A stretch of DNA of 50,077 nt, taken from CAZEAN01 sp964510225 (GTDB taxonomy: Bacteria; Planctomycetota; Planctomycetia; Isosphaerales; Isosphaeraceae). A program made the translations under genes and the position numbers. Position 1 is the first letter of the stretch. Each line of letters begins with the position of its first letter. Below are positions 35,277 through 44,114 of the stretch, piece by piece. The notes below the pieces were generated by a model. The model was given only the letters and a program-made list of their open reading frames with translations, searched no databases and was not told the origin of the DNA. The DNA lies in NCBI GenBank assembly GCA_964510225.1, contig CAZEAN010000036.1:1-50077 (forward strand). The letters run 5' to 3'.

Positions 35277-38200
35277 TCATTCTTCACCAACCGTGGTCGA
35301 GGCAGAACTTCGCTCCACTGTCTCGAGGACTTCCAGCTTCAGGTTTCTGAACCGTACTTCCATGGGACCACCTGAATGAAGCTGGAAGGCGAAGATCCCT
35401 CGATCTGCACCCTCAGAGTCGTCGAGATCGACACAGAGGTTGCCGTTGATCAATGTCTTGATCTTTGACCCTTCCGCAATTATTTCGTACGAGTTCCATT
35501 CCCCCGCTTCAACGAATGCCTCGCCGGACTTCTCCCAAAGCAAGCCACGACCCAACTCTTCGTAGAGCTTGCCCCACCACCCTTCACCGATGTCGGCTTG
35601 GTAACCCTTAACCTCACCGTCTGGAAGCGCAGTACTGCGGAACTGAATCCCAGAGTTCTCTGAATTCGGAGTCAGTTTGACTTCTAGAGTCAATCGGAAG
35701 TTGGTTGCCTCCAGTTCACTCTTGAGGAATTCGTTGTGGTTAAGACCATCCGACTTCCCGACGATCTCCCCATTTTCCACAGACCAGAGTTTACGGTCTC
35801 CGACCCAGCCGCTGAGATCCTTCCCGTTGAATAATCGGGGGGCAGTGTCTTTGGTAGCGAGGAGCCTGGTTTGAACTGGACTGGCAAGGTAGGCCACCAT
35901 TGATCGAATCTCATGTTCGGAGAGGTTTGACCAAAGGTTGTCCGGCATCATCGATTCGTCACTCATCCGTCGGGCATCAATCTCGTCTTGGGGGATGATG
36001 AAGATCTCATCGGCTGTCACGAGAGTCAGCGCGTTGGCATCTTCAGCTCGGATGATTCCGGTTAGGACTCGACCGTCGCTAGTTGCGAGGAGGTTTGCTT
36101 GATAATCCTTCCCAATCAGCGCCGACGGGTGCAACACGTTGCTGAGGAGGTAGTCTAGATCAGCCCGATTCGACCCGGTGAGTTCAGGACCGACATTCCC
36201 TCCTTCGCCGAAAAGAACATGGCACTGGGCACAGGTCTTCACGAAGAGCGATCGACCAAGGGCGAGGTCGGACTCTTGAGCGGGGCTTGAACTCAACATC
36301 TCCTTAAATCGAGCAATCAGAGCCGCCTTGTCGGCCGAGGTTTCGGCGACGGTTCCCCAGTACGCATCGATCTTCTCGGAAATTGCGGAATTGCCGAGGT
36401 TCCTCATCTGTCGGACCAAGTCCGCCGAGAGATCAGATCGATTGACCCTCCCCTGCCCGATCGCCTCGAGGAGTGACTCCGCTGATCCGGGTCGTGCTGC
36501 GAGTGTCGCAAGAGCGTAGCGACGTTCCCGAAGAGGAAGACCGCCGTAGATCTTGAGGATCGCGGTTGTGGTCAGCGGGTCGTCAAAGTCGCCGAGGGCT
36601 TGGAGAGCGTCCCCTCGGATCGCTGGATCGTTGAGTAACTCTCGGAGTCTGCTGGGCAGCGATGCTGCCCTCGTTTTGCGGAGGGCGTCGAGTGCTTGTC
36701 GGCGTCGTCCAGTCGCGACCGAGCGATCGGTCAGAACCTTCACCAAGACCTCGCGAGCGGAAGTGTCACCGAATGTTAACGCAAGTCCTGTCGCTTGACT
36801 CCGGATCTCCGCTTGATCCGCCTCCAAGAGCTTGGTGAAGATCGCAGGCCAACGTGCTGGCATCGCGACGGCGCGGCGACCTTGCAGTGCTATGTTGATA
36901 CTTTTCAAGATCGTCAGAATCGTCTCGGGGGACTCCGCAGCATCGAGTCCGTCGACTAGCAGCGCGATTGCTTCATCGGTACCAATAGCACCGACCCGCC
37001 GGGTCGTGAACTCAAGGAGTCTTGGGAGTGGTGACCGGGCGGCCAAACTGAGTGCGCGCGATGGATCCGCTGCTGCCATCGGCTCCAGTGCGTACCAGAG
37101 CATCAACGGGAGATTCTGATCCTCCGCATCTTCACCATGCATCAGGAGATTCGTGAGAATTGCCCAACGAGCGTCGCTCTGAACGGGCATCCGTTGCAAC
37201 GCTGAGGCCAGTGCTAACCGGACAACCGGTGAGGGATCGGTCTCAGCGATCTCGATGAACTTTTCGAGTTGAGCCTTCGATGCGTGACGCTCCTCCATGA
37301 TGAGTCGGATTGTCCAGGCACGGAGGTGGGGATAGTCTTCGTCCGATTTTTTACCGGCCGTTTCGTCATCCGAGCGATCGAGGTAACGTAGCGTCGCTTC
37401 ATCAGGAACGCCCCCGGTTGCATGAAGTGCCCAGAGGATCCGAAGGCGTCGGTCCTCGTCGAGTCCAGGCTGAAGCCGATCGGTCCGAAGGGTGATGTCG
37501 ATGAGAGACTCACGCTCTTGATCGCTCAATCCCCGCTCCTGGAGCAGTCGACGTGCGTGTCGGAAGTTCCACTCGTTCCAAGGATCCGGATCTAATGCTG
37601 ACCCATCGTCCATGATCTGACTCTGCAGCACGGAGGAGATGAGATTACCGGGATCAAGAGTGGCCCGAGCAGTCGCTGTCTGGTCCTTCGATTCACCAAA
37701 AGTGATTTTGTAGATTCTCCCTTTGCTCTTGTCATGGGCACTGGCTTCACGGCGGTGGCACTGCTGGAGGTCGTACCAATCGATGACCCAGACGTTACCA
37801 TCGGGACCGTAGCGGAAGTCGAGGATCTGGGAAGCCCGATCATTCGCAAGGAGAAAGTCGGGGGCGTGGCGGCCGATGTATCCTGATCCATCAGGTTCAG
37901 GAAGCTCCTGGTTGATCCGGGCGCCGTGAATATTGTTCATGAAGAGTGCGCCGTGGTACTCCTCTGGCCAAGTACCGCCCTGGTAGATCATCAAACCCGA
38001 GTGCGCATGACCACCTCCGGCCGCATCGGAGCGACCATTTCCGGAGTGAGGGGTCTGCCCGATGTAGTGGACATGATCAGCGATCGTCTTGATGTCGTCG
38101 TACGTGTAAGGATTGAAGTGCTGACCTGCTTGCCGCTGGTAGCGGCCTCCCTGAGCCAAGTGATACAGGTGAGGGATCACGCAGGCTTCAATAAAAAGTT

Positions 38201-39482
38201 CACCCTTCGAATCGAAGTCGAGTCCCCAAGGGTTACTGGTTCCGTGTGCGAAGACTTCGAATTGATGTCGTTGCGGATGGTAGCGCCAAACTCCAGCATT
38301 AATCGGGATTCGATCCTCATCGGGTGTGCCAGGCTTTCCGACCCTCGAATGGGTAAAAACGCCGTGGCATCCATAAAGCCAACCGTCCGGTCCCCACATG
38401 AAGCTGTTCAGAGTCTCGTGTGTATCTTGAAGTCCCCAGCCGTCTAAGAGGACTTCGGGGGGACCGTCGGGGGTGTCATCGCCATCTCGATCAGGGATGA
38501 AGAGCAGCTCAGGTGCGGCACCGACCCAGACACCGCCGAATCCGACCTCAAGACCAGTCGCCATGCTGAGGCCCTCGAAGAAGACACGACGGGAGTCAAA
38601 CCGGCCATCACCATCTTCGTCCTCAAAGATCAGGATCCGATCCTTCGCCTCTTCAGGGGCAACCTTGAGCGGATACGTATGGTTCTCCAAGATCCAGACG
38701 CGGCCTCGGTCGTCGATTGACATCGCAATCGGACGAATAACGTCAGGCTCAGCAGCCGCCAGAGTGACTTCGAAGCCTTCGGGGAGAGTCATTGCAGCGA
38801 CTGCCGCCTCGGCTTCGAGGCCTTCGTGGGCGATCAAGTCGGGCGGAGGAGGGACAGCACGATCGGGAACATCGGGACGTTCCACGTGAAACAGGAAATC
38901 GTCGAAATTGACATGACCCCAGTGCCCCGAATGCTCGTCGACGATCTGGACTTGAATTTCTCTCCCTTGCTCGTCTCTTAAGTCAATAACCACACGCTTC
39001 AATTCCTCGGATTCATCTCCGGTGGCGATAAAAAGCGGTGATCCTGTGGCCGCGTTGATGATCTCGACCCGCGTTTCGCGGTGCGGACCACCTGCGATCA
39101 AGAAGCTGCCGAAGGGATGTGTGACCTTGAATGGGACTGAAGTGAGCGTTCCCCGTGGTCTATCTCCTTGGCGTTCATAACCACCGATCCAAAATGCTCC
39201 TTGATGGGCACTGGTCATGTCTGCGCGTCGAGTCCTTACCGTATCACCCTCGATCGGTTGACTCTCAAAGGCGCTCCCAGAGCTGGTCCAATCTCGGAGG
39301 TCTCCCGCTTCGAAATCGAGATTCAGAGGCTCGTTATCCGGTCCGAGCGGGCGAACTCCGGAAAGCTCAGCGTGTTCACCGTGAGGATTCGCTGAAGCAC
39401 GATTGTTCGACGTCACTCCAAACGCAACGAAGACCGATAAGATCCCCAACGACCACGGGAGAGAAGAATAGCGCATCATCAT
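35277..39482 (-). CDS. PVC-type haem-binding / HEAT / cytochrome c / DUF1080 fusion protein
   Basis: 1401 residues with a signal peptide (about 1-31). A beta-sandwich carbohydrate-binding-like domain (about 45-205) comes first. A beta-propeller of the PVC-type membrane-bound dehydrogenase kind follows (about 215-610; IRPIAMSIDDRGRVWILEN, TSNPWGLDFDSKGELFIEA, YGPDGNVWVIDWYDLQQCH). Helical HEAT-like repeats fill about 650-1030. A cytochrome c domain has CAQCH near 1083 and the late Met-containing MMPDNLWSNLSEHEIRSMV (about 1080-1200). The C-terminal DUF1080 domain, now named 3-keto-disaccharide hydrolase, has LFNGKDLSGWVGD and NSGIQFRST (about 1210-1385). The combination suggests periplasmic sugar oxidation coupled to electron transfer and then cleavage of the oxidised sugar. 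That pathway role is inference from domains. Confidence 0.9.
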   Translation of the reverse strand: MMMRYSSLPWSLGILSVFVAFGVTSNNRASANPHGEHAELSGVRPLGPDNEPLNLDFEAGDLRDWTSSGSAFESQPIEGDTVRTRRADMTSAHQGAFWIGGYERQGDRPRGTLTSVPFKVTHPFGSFLIAGGPHRETRVEIINAATGSPLFIATGDESEELKRVVIDLRDEQGREIQVQIVDEHSGHWGHVNFDDFLFHVERPDVPDRAVPPPPDLIAHEGLEAEAAVAAMTLPEGFEVTLAAAEPDVIRPIAMSIDDRGRVWILENHTYPLKVAPEEAKDRILIFEDEDGDGRFDSRRVFFEGLSMATGLEVGFGGVWVGAAPELLFIPDRDGDDTPDGPPEVLLDGWGLQDTHETLNSFMWGPDGWLYGCHGVFTHSRVGKPGTPDEDRIPINAGVWRYHPQRHQFEVFAHGTSNPWGLDFDSKGELFIEACVIPHLYHLAQGGRYQRQAGQHFNPYTYDDIKTIADHVHYIGQTPHSGNGRSDAAGGGHAHSGLMIYQGGTWPEEYHGALFMNNIHGARINQELPEPDGSGYIGRHAPDFLLANDRASQILDFRYGPDGNVWVIDWYDLQQCHRREASAHDKSKGRIYKITFGESKDQTATARATLDPGNLISSVLQSQIMDDGSALDPDPWNEWNFRHARRLLQERGLSDQERESLIDITLRTDRLQPGLDEDRRLRILWALHATGGVPDEATLRYLDRSDDETAGKKSDEDYPHLRAWTIRLIMEERHASKAQLEKFIEIAETDPSPVVRLALASALQRMPVQSDARWAILTNLLMHGEDAEDQNLPLMLWYALEPMAAADPSRALSLAARSPLPRLLEFTTRRVGAIGTDEAIALLVDGLDAAESPETILTILKSINIALQGRRAVAMPARWPAIFTKLLEADQAEIRSQATGLALTFGDTSAREVLVKVLTDRSVATGRRRQALDALRKTRAASLPSRLRELLNDPAIRGDALQALGDFDDPLTTTAILKIYGGLPLRERRYALATLAARPGSAESLLEAIGQGRVNRSDLSADLVRQMRNLGNSAISEKIDAYWGTVAETSADKAALIARFKEMLSSSPAQESDLALGRSLFVKTCAQCHVLFGEGGNVGPELTGSNRADLDYLLSNVLHPSALIGKDYQANLLATSDGRVLTGIIRAEDANALTLVTADEIFIIPQDEIDARRMSDESMMPDNLWSNLSEHEIRSMVAYLASPVQTRLLATKDTAPRLFNGKDLSGWVGDRKLWSVENGEIVGKSDGLNHNEFLKSELEATNFRLTLEVKLTPNSENSGIQFRSTALPDGEVKGYQADIGEGWWGKLYEELGRGLLWEKSGEAFVEAGEWNSYEIIAEGSKIKTLINGNLCVDLDDSEGADRGIFAFQLHSGGPMEVRFRNLKLEVLETVERSSASTTVGEE

Positions 39483-39729
39483 GATCTCATAAGGAGTGTT
39501 GTCGGGAATGTTCTCTTCGATGACCCTCTTTTGGGAAGTAATTTCACCTTAGCAACCCCGATCAGACGCGTCTATCAGTCGAGGAGTGAGGGCGAATCTC
39601 ACAATGAGGCTTGCGGGAATCGATCGAGAATAGGCCGGAGGATTGAAGCTTGGGCTTGTTCCGCAACTAGAGGAGCCAAAGAATAAAGGTTCAACGGCGG
39701 AATTTGGTCGATTCGACCTGGAGGCACCC

Positions 39730-40749
39730 ATGATTCGGATGAGTCGATTTCTACCCGTGCTCATCTCTGCGATGCTCGTAAGCACGATCTTCGATCCCGA
39801 AGTAGTCGTGGCCGAAGAACCAATGCCCGAAGCTCTGATCCGAGATTCGTTACAAAAGGGATTGAAGCGCGTCCAAGCTGCTGCGGGAAACTATCCGAGC
39901 TACCGCGACTGCTTCTCCTGTCATCATCAGACCCTTCCCGTGATGGCGATGATGGCGAGTAAGCAAGCGGGTCTTGAGATTGATGCAACCACCCTCGAGT
40001 TGACCGTGGAGTTCACCAAAGAGTCGTTCGATTTTCGTCGCGAGCAACTCGAAGAGGGTCGCGGGATTGGCGGGGGAGCAATGACCGTCAGTTACGGACT
40101 CTGGACCTTCCAGGAGGTATCGCGTCTTCCTGACGAAGTCACTGAAGCGATGTCGGCGTTCCTCATCAAGAGTCAAGAGAGAACCGGTCGGTGGCGAAGC
40201 TCCCAAGGACGACCGCCGCTCGAGGGATCACACATCACGGCGACAGTCTTGTCCGCTTATGGGCTTCAGGAATTTGCCCCCCTCCACTACCAGAAGTTTG
40301 CTAAGAAGGCGATCGACGACGGATTATCTTGGCTCCTGGATGTCAACCCAAAGGATCAGGAAGATCGCAACTTCAGGCTCCTCGGCCTTTGGCTCCTCAA
40401 CGCAGATCAAGCCGCGATTGAGAAGGCTCGTGATCTAGTACTTCGATCCCAACGAGAAGACGGCGGCTGGTCTCAGTTGGAGACGATGGAGAGCGATTCA
40501 TACGCAACCGGCCAAGCACTTACGATCCTCAGACGAACCGGACTCAAGCCCAGTGATCCTGCTTACCAACGCGGACTTCGGTTTCTTATCGAAACACAAG
40601 AGGAGGACGGTTCTTGGTTCGTCGAGACTCGCGCTCGCCCGATCCAGACCTTCTTCGACAATGGCGATCCTCATGGTAAGTCCCAGTTCATCTCCACCTC
40701 CGCGACTTGTTGGGCAGTTACCGCCCTCGCGGAATCACTGAAGGACTGA
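39730..40749 (+). CDS. Exported CxxCH protein with squalene-cyclase-like (prenyltransferase) repeats
   Basis: 339 residues from the ATG at 39730, which has GGAGG five bases upstream. Residues about 1-29 are a signal peptide. CFSCHHQTLP near residue 65 is a covalent haem-c motif (CxxCH). The rest is an alpha-toroid of terpene-cyclase/prenyltransferase repeats: QERTGRWRSSQGRPPLEGSH, SQREDGGWSQLE, ETQEEDGSWFVETR, with QW-like Asp-Gly-Gly/Ser-Trp cores. No DxDD motif is seen, so it should not cyclise squalene. Exported cytochrome-like proteins of this type exist in planctomycetes; their function is unknown. It is 171 bases upstream of proS in the same direction. Confidence 0.8.
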   Translation: MIRMSRFLPVLISAMLVSTIFDPEVVVAEEPMPEALIRDSLQKGLKRVQAAAGNYPSYRDCFSCHHQTLPVMAMMASKQAGLEIDATTLELTVEFTKESFDFRREQLEEGRGIGGGAMTVSYGLWTFQEVSRLPDEVTEAMSAFLIKSQERTGRWRSSQGRPPLEGSHITATVLSAYGLQEFAPLHYQKFAKKAIDDGLSWLLDVNPKDQEDRNFRLLGLWLLNADQAAIEKARDLVLRSQREDGGWSQLETMESDSYATGQALTILRRTGLKPSDPAYQRGLRFLIETQEEDGSWFVETRARPIQTFFDNGDPHGKSQFISTSATCWAVTALAESLKD

Positions 40750-40920
40750 CTCGCATTGTTGAGCCCTCCGAAGGTCTCGAACGAATATCTCGAAGTCGAG
40801 CGAGTCGAGGAGCGGAGAGGCGGTCTTCTTTCCAAGGTCGCGGGTTTGGTAAGCTGTTCGATCCGATCGTCGATTCCGCCATCCATTTCGAGAGTCCGTC
40901 CCATCGAAGCGAGGCCCGCC

Positions 40921-42708
40921 GTGCTTTGGTCGAATGCGTTGATCCCGACCCAGAAGGAATCTCCGGCGGACGCCGTGGCGCCGAGTCATGTGTTGCTCCT
41001 CCGTGCAGGGATGGTCCGACAACTCGGGGCGGGAACGTATTCTTACCTTCCACTCGGACTCCGAGTCCTCAACAAGGCGGCCCAGATCGTTCGAGAGGAA
41101 ATGGATCGCGCCGGCGCTCTCGAACTCTTGATGCCCGCAATCCACCCACTTGAACTCTGGGAAGAGACCGGTCGAGTCGCCGCAATGGGAGACGTGCTGA
41201 TCAAGTTCGATCTGGGCGGTGACCGTCGAGTTTGCCTCGGGCCGACTCATGAAGAGGTCATCACGGACATCGCGCGGGACTTTCTGAAGTCCTACCGCCA
41301 ACTCCCGGTCACGGTTTATCAGATCCAGACGAAGTTCCGGAACGAAGCACGACCGCGGTTCGGGATTGTCCGAACCCGCGAGTTCTTGATGAAAGACGCC
41401 TACAGCTTTGGAGTCGACCTCGATCAGCTCAATCAGAGCTATGATCGGATGTACGAGGCTTACTGCCGGATCTTCGATCGCGCGGGAATACCCTATGCCG
41501 CCGTGGAAGCCGAGAGTGGACCAATCGGTGGTGATGCTTCGCATGAATTTATGGTCCCCTCACCTTCCGGCGAGGATCTTCTGATCCAATGTCCGAACTG
41601 CTACTATGCTGCAAACGTGGAGAAGGCCGCGATCGGGATCACGACGGACTCTTCTCAAGGAACCTCGGCTGATTCTGACACCCCTCCCTACAGTTCAGTA
41701 GAAACACCCGGTAAGCGGACGATCGAGGAGGTCGCCAATTACCTCAAGGTGAAGGCTGAGGAGACCGCGAAGCTCCTCGTTTATTCAGGGGACAACAAGC
41801 TTGTCGCCGTCTTGATCCGAGGTGATCATGAAGCCAACGAATCCAAGATTCGGCGCGCCCTCGGTGTAAAGGTTCTCGAAGCTGCTGACGCCGCAGCCAT
41901 CGAAAAGGCAACTGGGGTTCCGATTGGTTTCTTAGGGCCGGTCGATTCCAAGCTCCCTCTCCTGGTCGATCACGCAGTGAGCATCATGCCACGAGTTGTC
42001 GTGGGAGCCAACGCGATCGATCTGCACTTGAGGGATGTGGTTCCGGGACGTGATTTTCCAATTGAACGTGTTGCTGATCTTCGGAATGCCGAGGCGGGTG
42101 ATCCTTGCCCGAAATGCATAAGTGGACTCGAAGTCGGGAACGGAATCGAGGTCGGCCACGTCTTTAAGCTCGGTACAAAGTACTCTGAAGCAATGGGTGC
42201 GGTTTTCCAAGATGCTGAAGGGCAGACGAAGCCGCTGATCATGGGTTGCTACGGGATCGGGGTAAATCGGATCGTCGCCGGCGCAGTGGAAGCTAGTCAC
42301 GATGATAACGGGATTATCTGGCCGTTAAACCTTGCACCTTACGAGGTATTGATCGTCCCGATTTCAATCGATCCCCAAGGCCCCGTCATGGCAAAGGTCG
42401 CCGAAATCACCAACCAATTAGAGTCGTCGGGAGCCGACGTCCTCATCGATGACCGCGATCAACGTCCTGGACCCAAGTTCAAAGATGCGGACTTAATCGG
42501 GATTCCGCTTCGCGTCGTCGTAGGCGATCGTGGTTTGAAGGAAGGCAAAGTAGAAATCAAGTGGCGGCATGAGTCTGATCCGAGGTCGGTTCCGGCCGAA
42601 ACCGCAGGAGCCGCGATCCTTGAGGAACTCCAGGCGGCGAAGGAATCGCTCCGGAAGAACGCTGAGGGCCGACGTCTTGATCGAGCACAACGATCAGGAG
42701 TTGCCTGA
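40921..42708 (+). CDS. proS: Prolyl-tRNA synthetase
   Basis: 595 residues from a GTG at 40921, where the family N-terminus begins (LWSNALIPTQKESPADA); GAGG lies seven bases upstream, and the frame is open to 40756 without homology. Class II motifs are present: LRAGMVRQLGAGTYSYLPLG (motif 1 region), FRNEARPRFGIVRTREFLMKD (motif 2) and GIGVNRIVAGAVE (motif 3). A YbaK-like editing insertion lies in the middle (about 240-400; ETAKLLVYSGDNKLVAVLIRG and VVGANAIDLHLRDV). This is the bacterial type with editing domain. The C-terminal anticodon-binding domain has YEVLIVPIS. The stop shares one base with the next start (TGATG). Confidence 0.96.
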   Translation: MLWSNALIPTQKESPADAVAPSHVLLLRAGMVRQLGAGTYSYLPLGLRVLNKAAQIVREEMDRAGALELLMPAIHPLELWEETGRVAAMGDVLIKFDLGGDRRVCLGPTHEEVITDIARDFLKSYRQLPVTVYQIQTKFRNEARPRFGIVRTREFLMKDAYSFGVDLDQLNQSYDRMYEAYCRIFDRAGIPYAAVEAESGPIGGDASHEFMVPSPSGEDLLIQCPNCYYAANVEKAAIGITTDSSQGTSADSDTPPYSSVETPGKRTIEEVANYLKVKAEETAKLLVYSGDNKLVAVLIRGDHEANESKIRRALGVKVLEAADAAAIEKATGVPIGFLGPVDSKLPLLVDHAVSIMPRVVVGANAIDLHLRDVVPGRDFPIERVADLRNAEAGDPCPKCISGLEVGNGIEVGHVFKLGTKYSEAMGAVFQDAEGQTKPLIMGCYGIGVNRIVAGAVEASHDDNGIIWPLNLAPYEVLIVPISIDPQGPVMAKVAEITNQLESSGADVLIDDRDQRPGPKFKDADLIGIPLRVVVGDRGLKEGKVEIKWRHESDPRSVPAETAGAAILEELQAAKESLRKNAEGRRLDRAQRSGVA

Positions 42709-42980
42709 TGTCGAGTGACCCGACTCCAACCGCTGTCCCTCGTCGGATGATGATCATCTTCGGTATCCTGAGCGTCTTTACACTCACAGGCCCCCTCGCG
42801 ATTATCTTCGTAGGTCGAGGCGGAGATCACTCGACGTGGCCTCCCGATCGCCCCATTGAGTGGATTGTTTTCGTAGGCGTCACGATCACTTATACGATCC
42901 TGCTGGGATGGACTCTCTTCGAATCTCGGCAGAGCCTCAGGAGACTCAACAAAGCAAGTCAATCGGAGGAGGGTCGTTGA
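42708..42980 (+). CDS. Small membrane protein coupled to proS and the transferase gene
   Basis: 90 residues; the start overlaps the proS stop and the stop overlaps the next start, so it is locked in the operon. Two hydrophobic helices (about 15-35 MIIFGILSVFTLTGPLAIIF and 51-68) face a polar tail. No family is recognised. It may be an accessory of the adjacent membrane transferase. The tail, ASQSEEGR, is encoded by the bases that also form the next gene's ribosome site. Confidence 0.65.
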   Translation: MSSDPTPTAVPRRMMIIFGILSVFTLTGPLAIIFVGRGGDHSTWPPDRPIEWIVFVGVTITYTILLGWTLFESRQSLRRLNKASQSEEGR

Positions 42981-44101
42981 GTTTGCCCCAGTCGAGCTTT
43001 TCGCCTTCCCTCCTCGTCTCGGGAGCCCTCCTGAGCTATCTCCTCTGCTGGGCGATTCGGTTCATTGCGCCCAAGGTCGGGCTGGTCGATCATCCCGGTG
43101 GTCGAAAGGTGCACCGGAATCCGACTCCGCTCGGCGGAGGATTAGGAATCGGAATCTCAGTCCTCCTGACCTTCGCCCTGGCGACCTTCTTCATCACGCA
43201 GGGGATTATTCTTGGTCGGAGCCCCTCGGACAGTCCCCGAGTTGAATCGGGTGAAAGTTCACTTGAAGAAATCAAGCAGGTTTGGGTCATTCTGGGGCTT
43301 TCGACTCTGATCTTGGTCATGGGTCTGGCGGACGATCGCTCTCCGATTGACTGGCGGCTTCGGCTTGGGGTGCAGTTTGGGCTCGGCATTGCCTTCATCA
43401 TGACAACGGGAACCTCGGTGACCCTCTTTCCTCCCTTCGATGCCAACTGGATTGGTTGGGTGGTCACTGTCTTCTGGATCGTTGGTCTCACAAATTCCTT
43501 TAACTTTCTCGACAACATGGATGGTTTAGCGGCGGGGGTTGGCTTGATCGTCGCGCTCCTCTTCGTCGGAGCGCAAGTCTCCCCAGACCCTTCCGTTCCC
43601 GCTGCTTTAACGATCTTGGCTGGTGCGCTTGGCGGGTTCTTGATTCACAACAGCACACCTGCTCGGCTCTTCATGGGTGATGCCGGAAGCAACTTCCTCG
43701 GCTATCTCCTCGGAACCTTGACCGTCGCCGGAACCTTCACCATTGATAATCCGGGATCGGGGTTTTCCCGGTTCGGTGTCTTAGCCCCCCTCCTGGTGAT
43801 GGCGGTCCCCCTTTATGACACGTTCTCAGTGATCCTGATCCGGATCCGTGAGGGTCGGAGTCCGTTCCAAGGAGACCGGAGTCATTTTTCACATCGATTA
43901 GTCGACCGTGGGTTCACTAAGGGTCAGGCAGTCCTCACGATCTACTTAGTGACAATGTCAGGAGGACTCGGTGCCCTCCTCCTTCACCGATTGCAGGAAC
44001 CTTGGACCGCGTTGGTCGTTCTCGCACAGAGTCTCTCTGTTCTGGGTGTCGTAGCGACTCTTGAGCTTACGCGCCCGAAGCCACCGGAAACCGGCGGTTG
44101 A
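42977..44101 (+). CDS. WecA/MraY-family undecaprenyl-phosphate sugar-1-phosphate transferase
   Basis: 374 residues from the TTG at 42977, which lies over the previous stop (TTGA) and has GGAGGAGGG at 42965-42973 just before it; this fixes an unusual start. Later ATG or GTG codons would cut into the first helix. About ten hydrophobic segments run through the protein. Family motifs: KVHRNPTPLGGGLGIG, ADDRSPIDWRLRL, NSFNFLDNMDGLAAGVG (catalytic Asp pair), TPARLFMGDAGSNFLGYLLG and the late GDRSHFSHRLVDRGFTK His loop. It moves a sugar phosphate onto the lipid carrier in the inner membrane. WecA type (O-antigen or teichoic linkage) is favoured over MraY because a dedicated O-antigen-ligase-like gene follows. 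Confidence 0.88.
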   Translation: MSLPQSSFSPSLLVSGALLSYLLCWAIRFIAPKVGLVDHPGGRKVHRNPTPLGGGLGIGISVLLTFALATFFITQGIILGRSPSDSPRVESGESSLEEIKQVWVILGLSTLILVMGLADDRSPIDWRLRLGVQFGLGIAFIMTTGTSVTLFPPFDANWIGWVVTVFWIVGLTNSFNFLDNMDGLAAGVGLIVALLFVGAQVSPDPSVPAALTILAGALGGFLIHNSTPARLFMGDAGSNFLGYLLGTLTVAGTFTIDNPGSGFSRFGVLAPLLVMAVPLYDTFSVILIRIREGRSPFQGDRSHFSHRLVDRGFTKGQAVLTIYLVTMSGGLGALLLHRLQEPWTALVVLAQSLSVLGVVATLELTRPKPPETGG

Positions 44102-44114
44102 GGTCACCGAGCCC

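Noticed and set aside
40735..41544. 269-codon open frame on the minus strand
   Set aside because: It is antisense to proS, which has all class II motifs.
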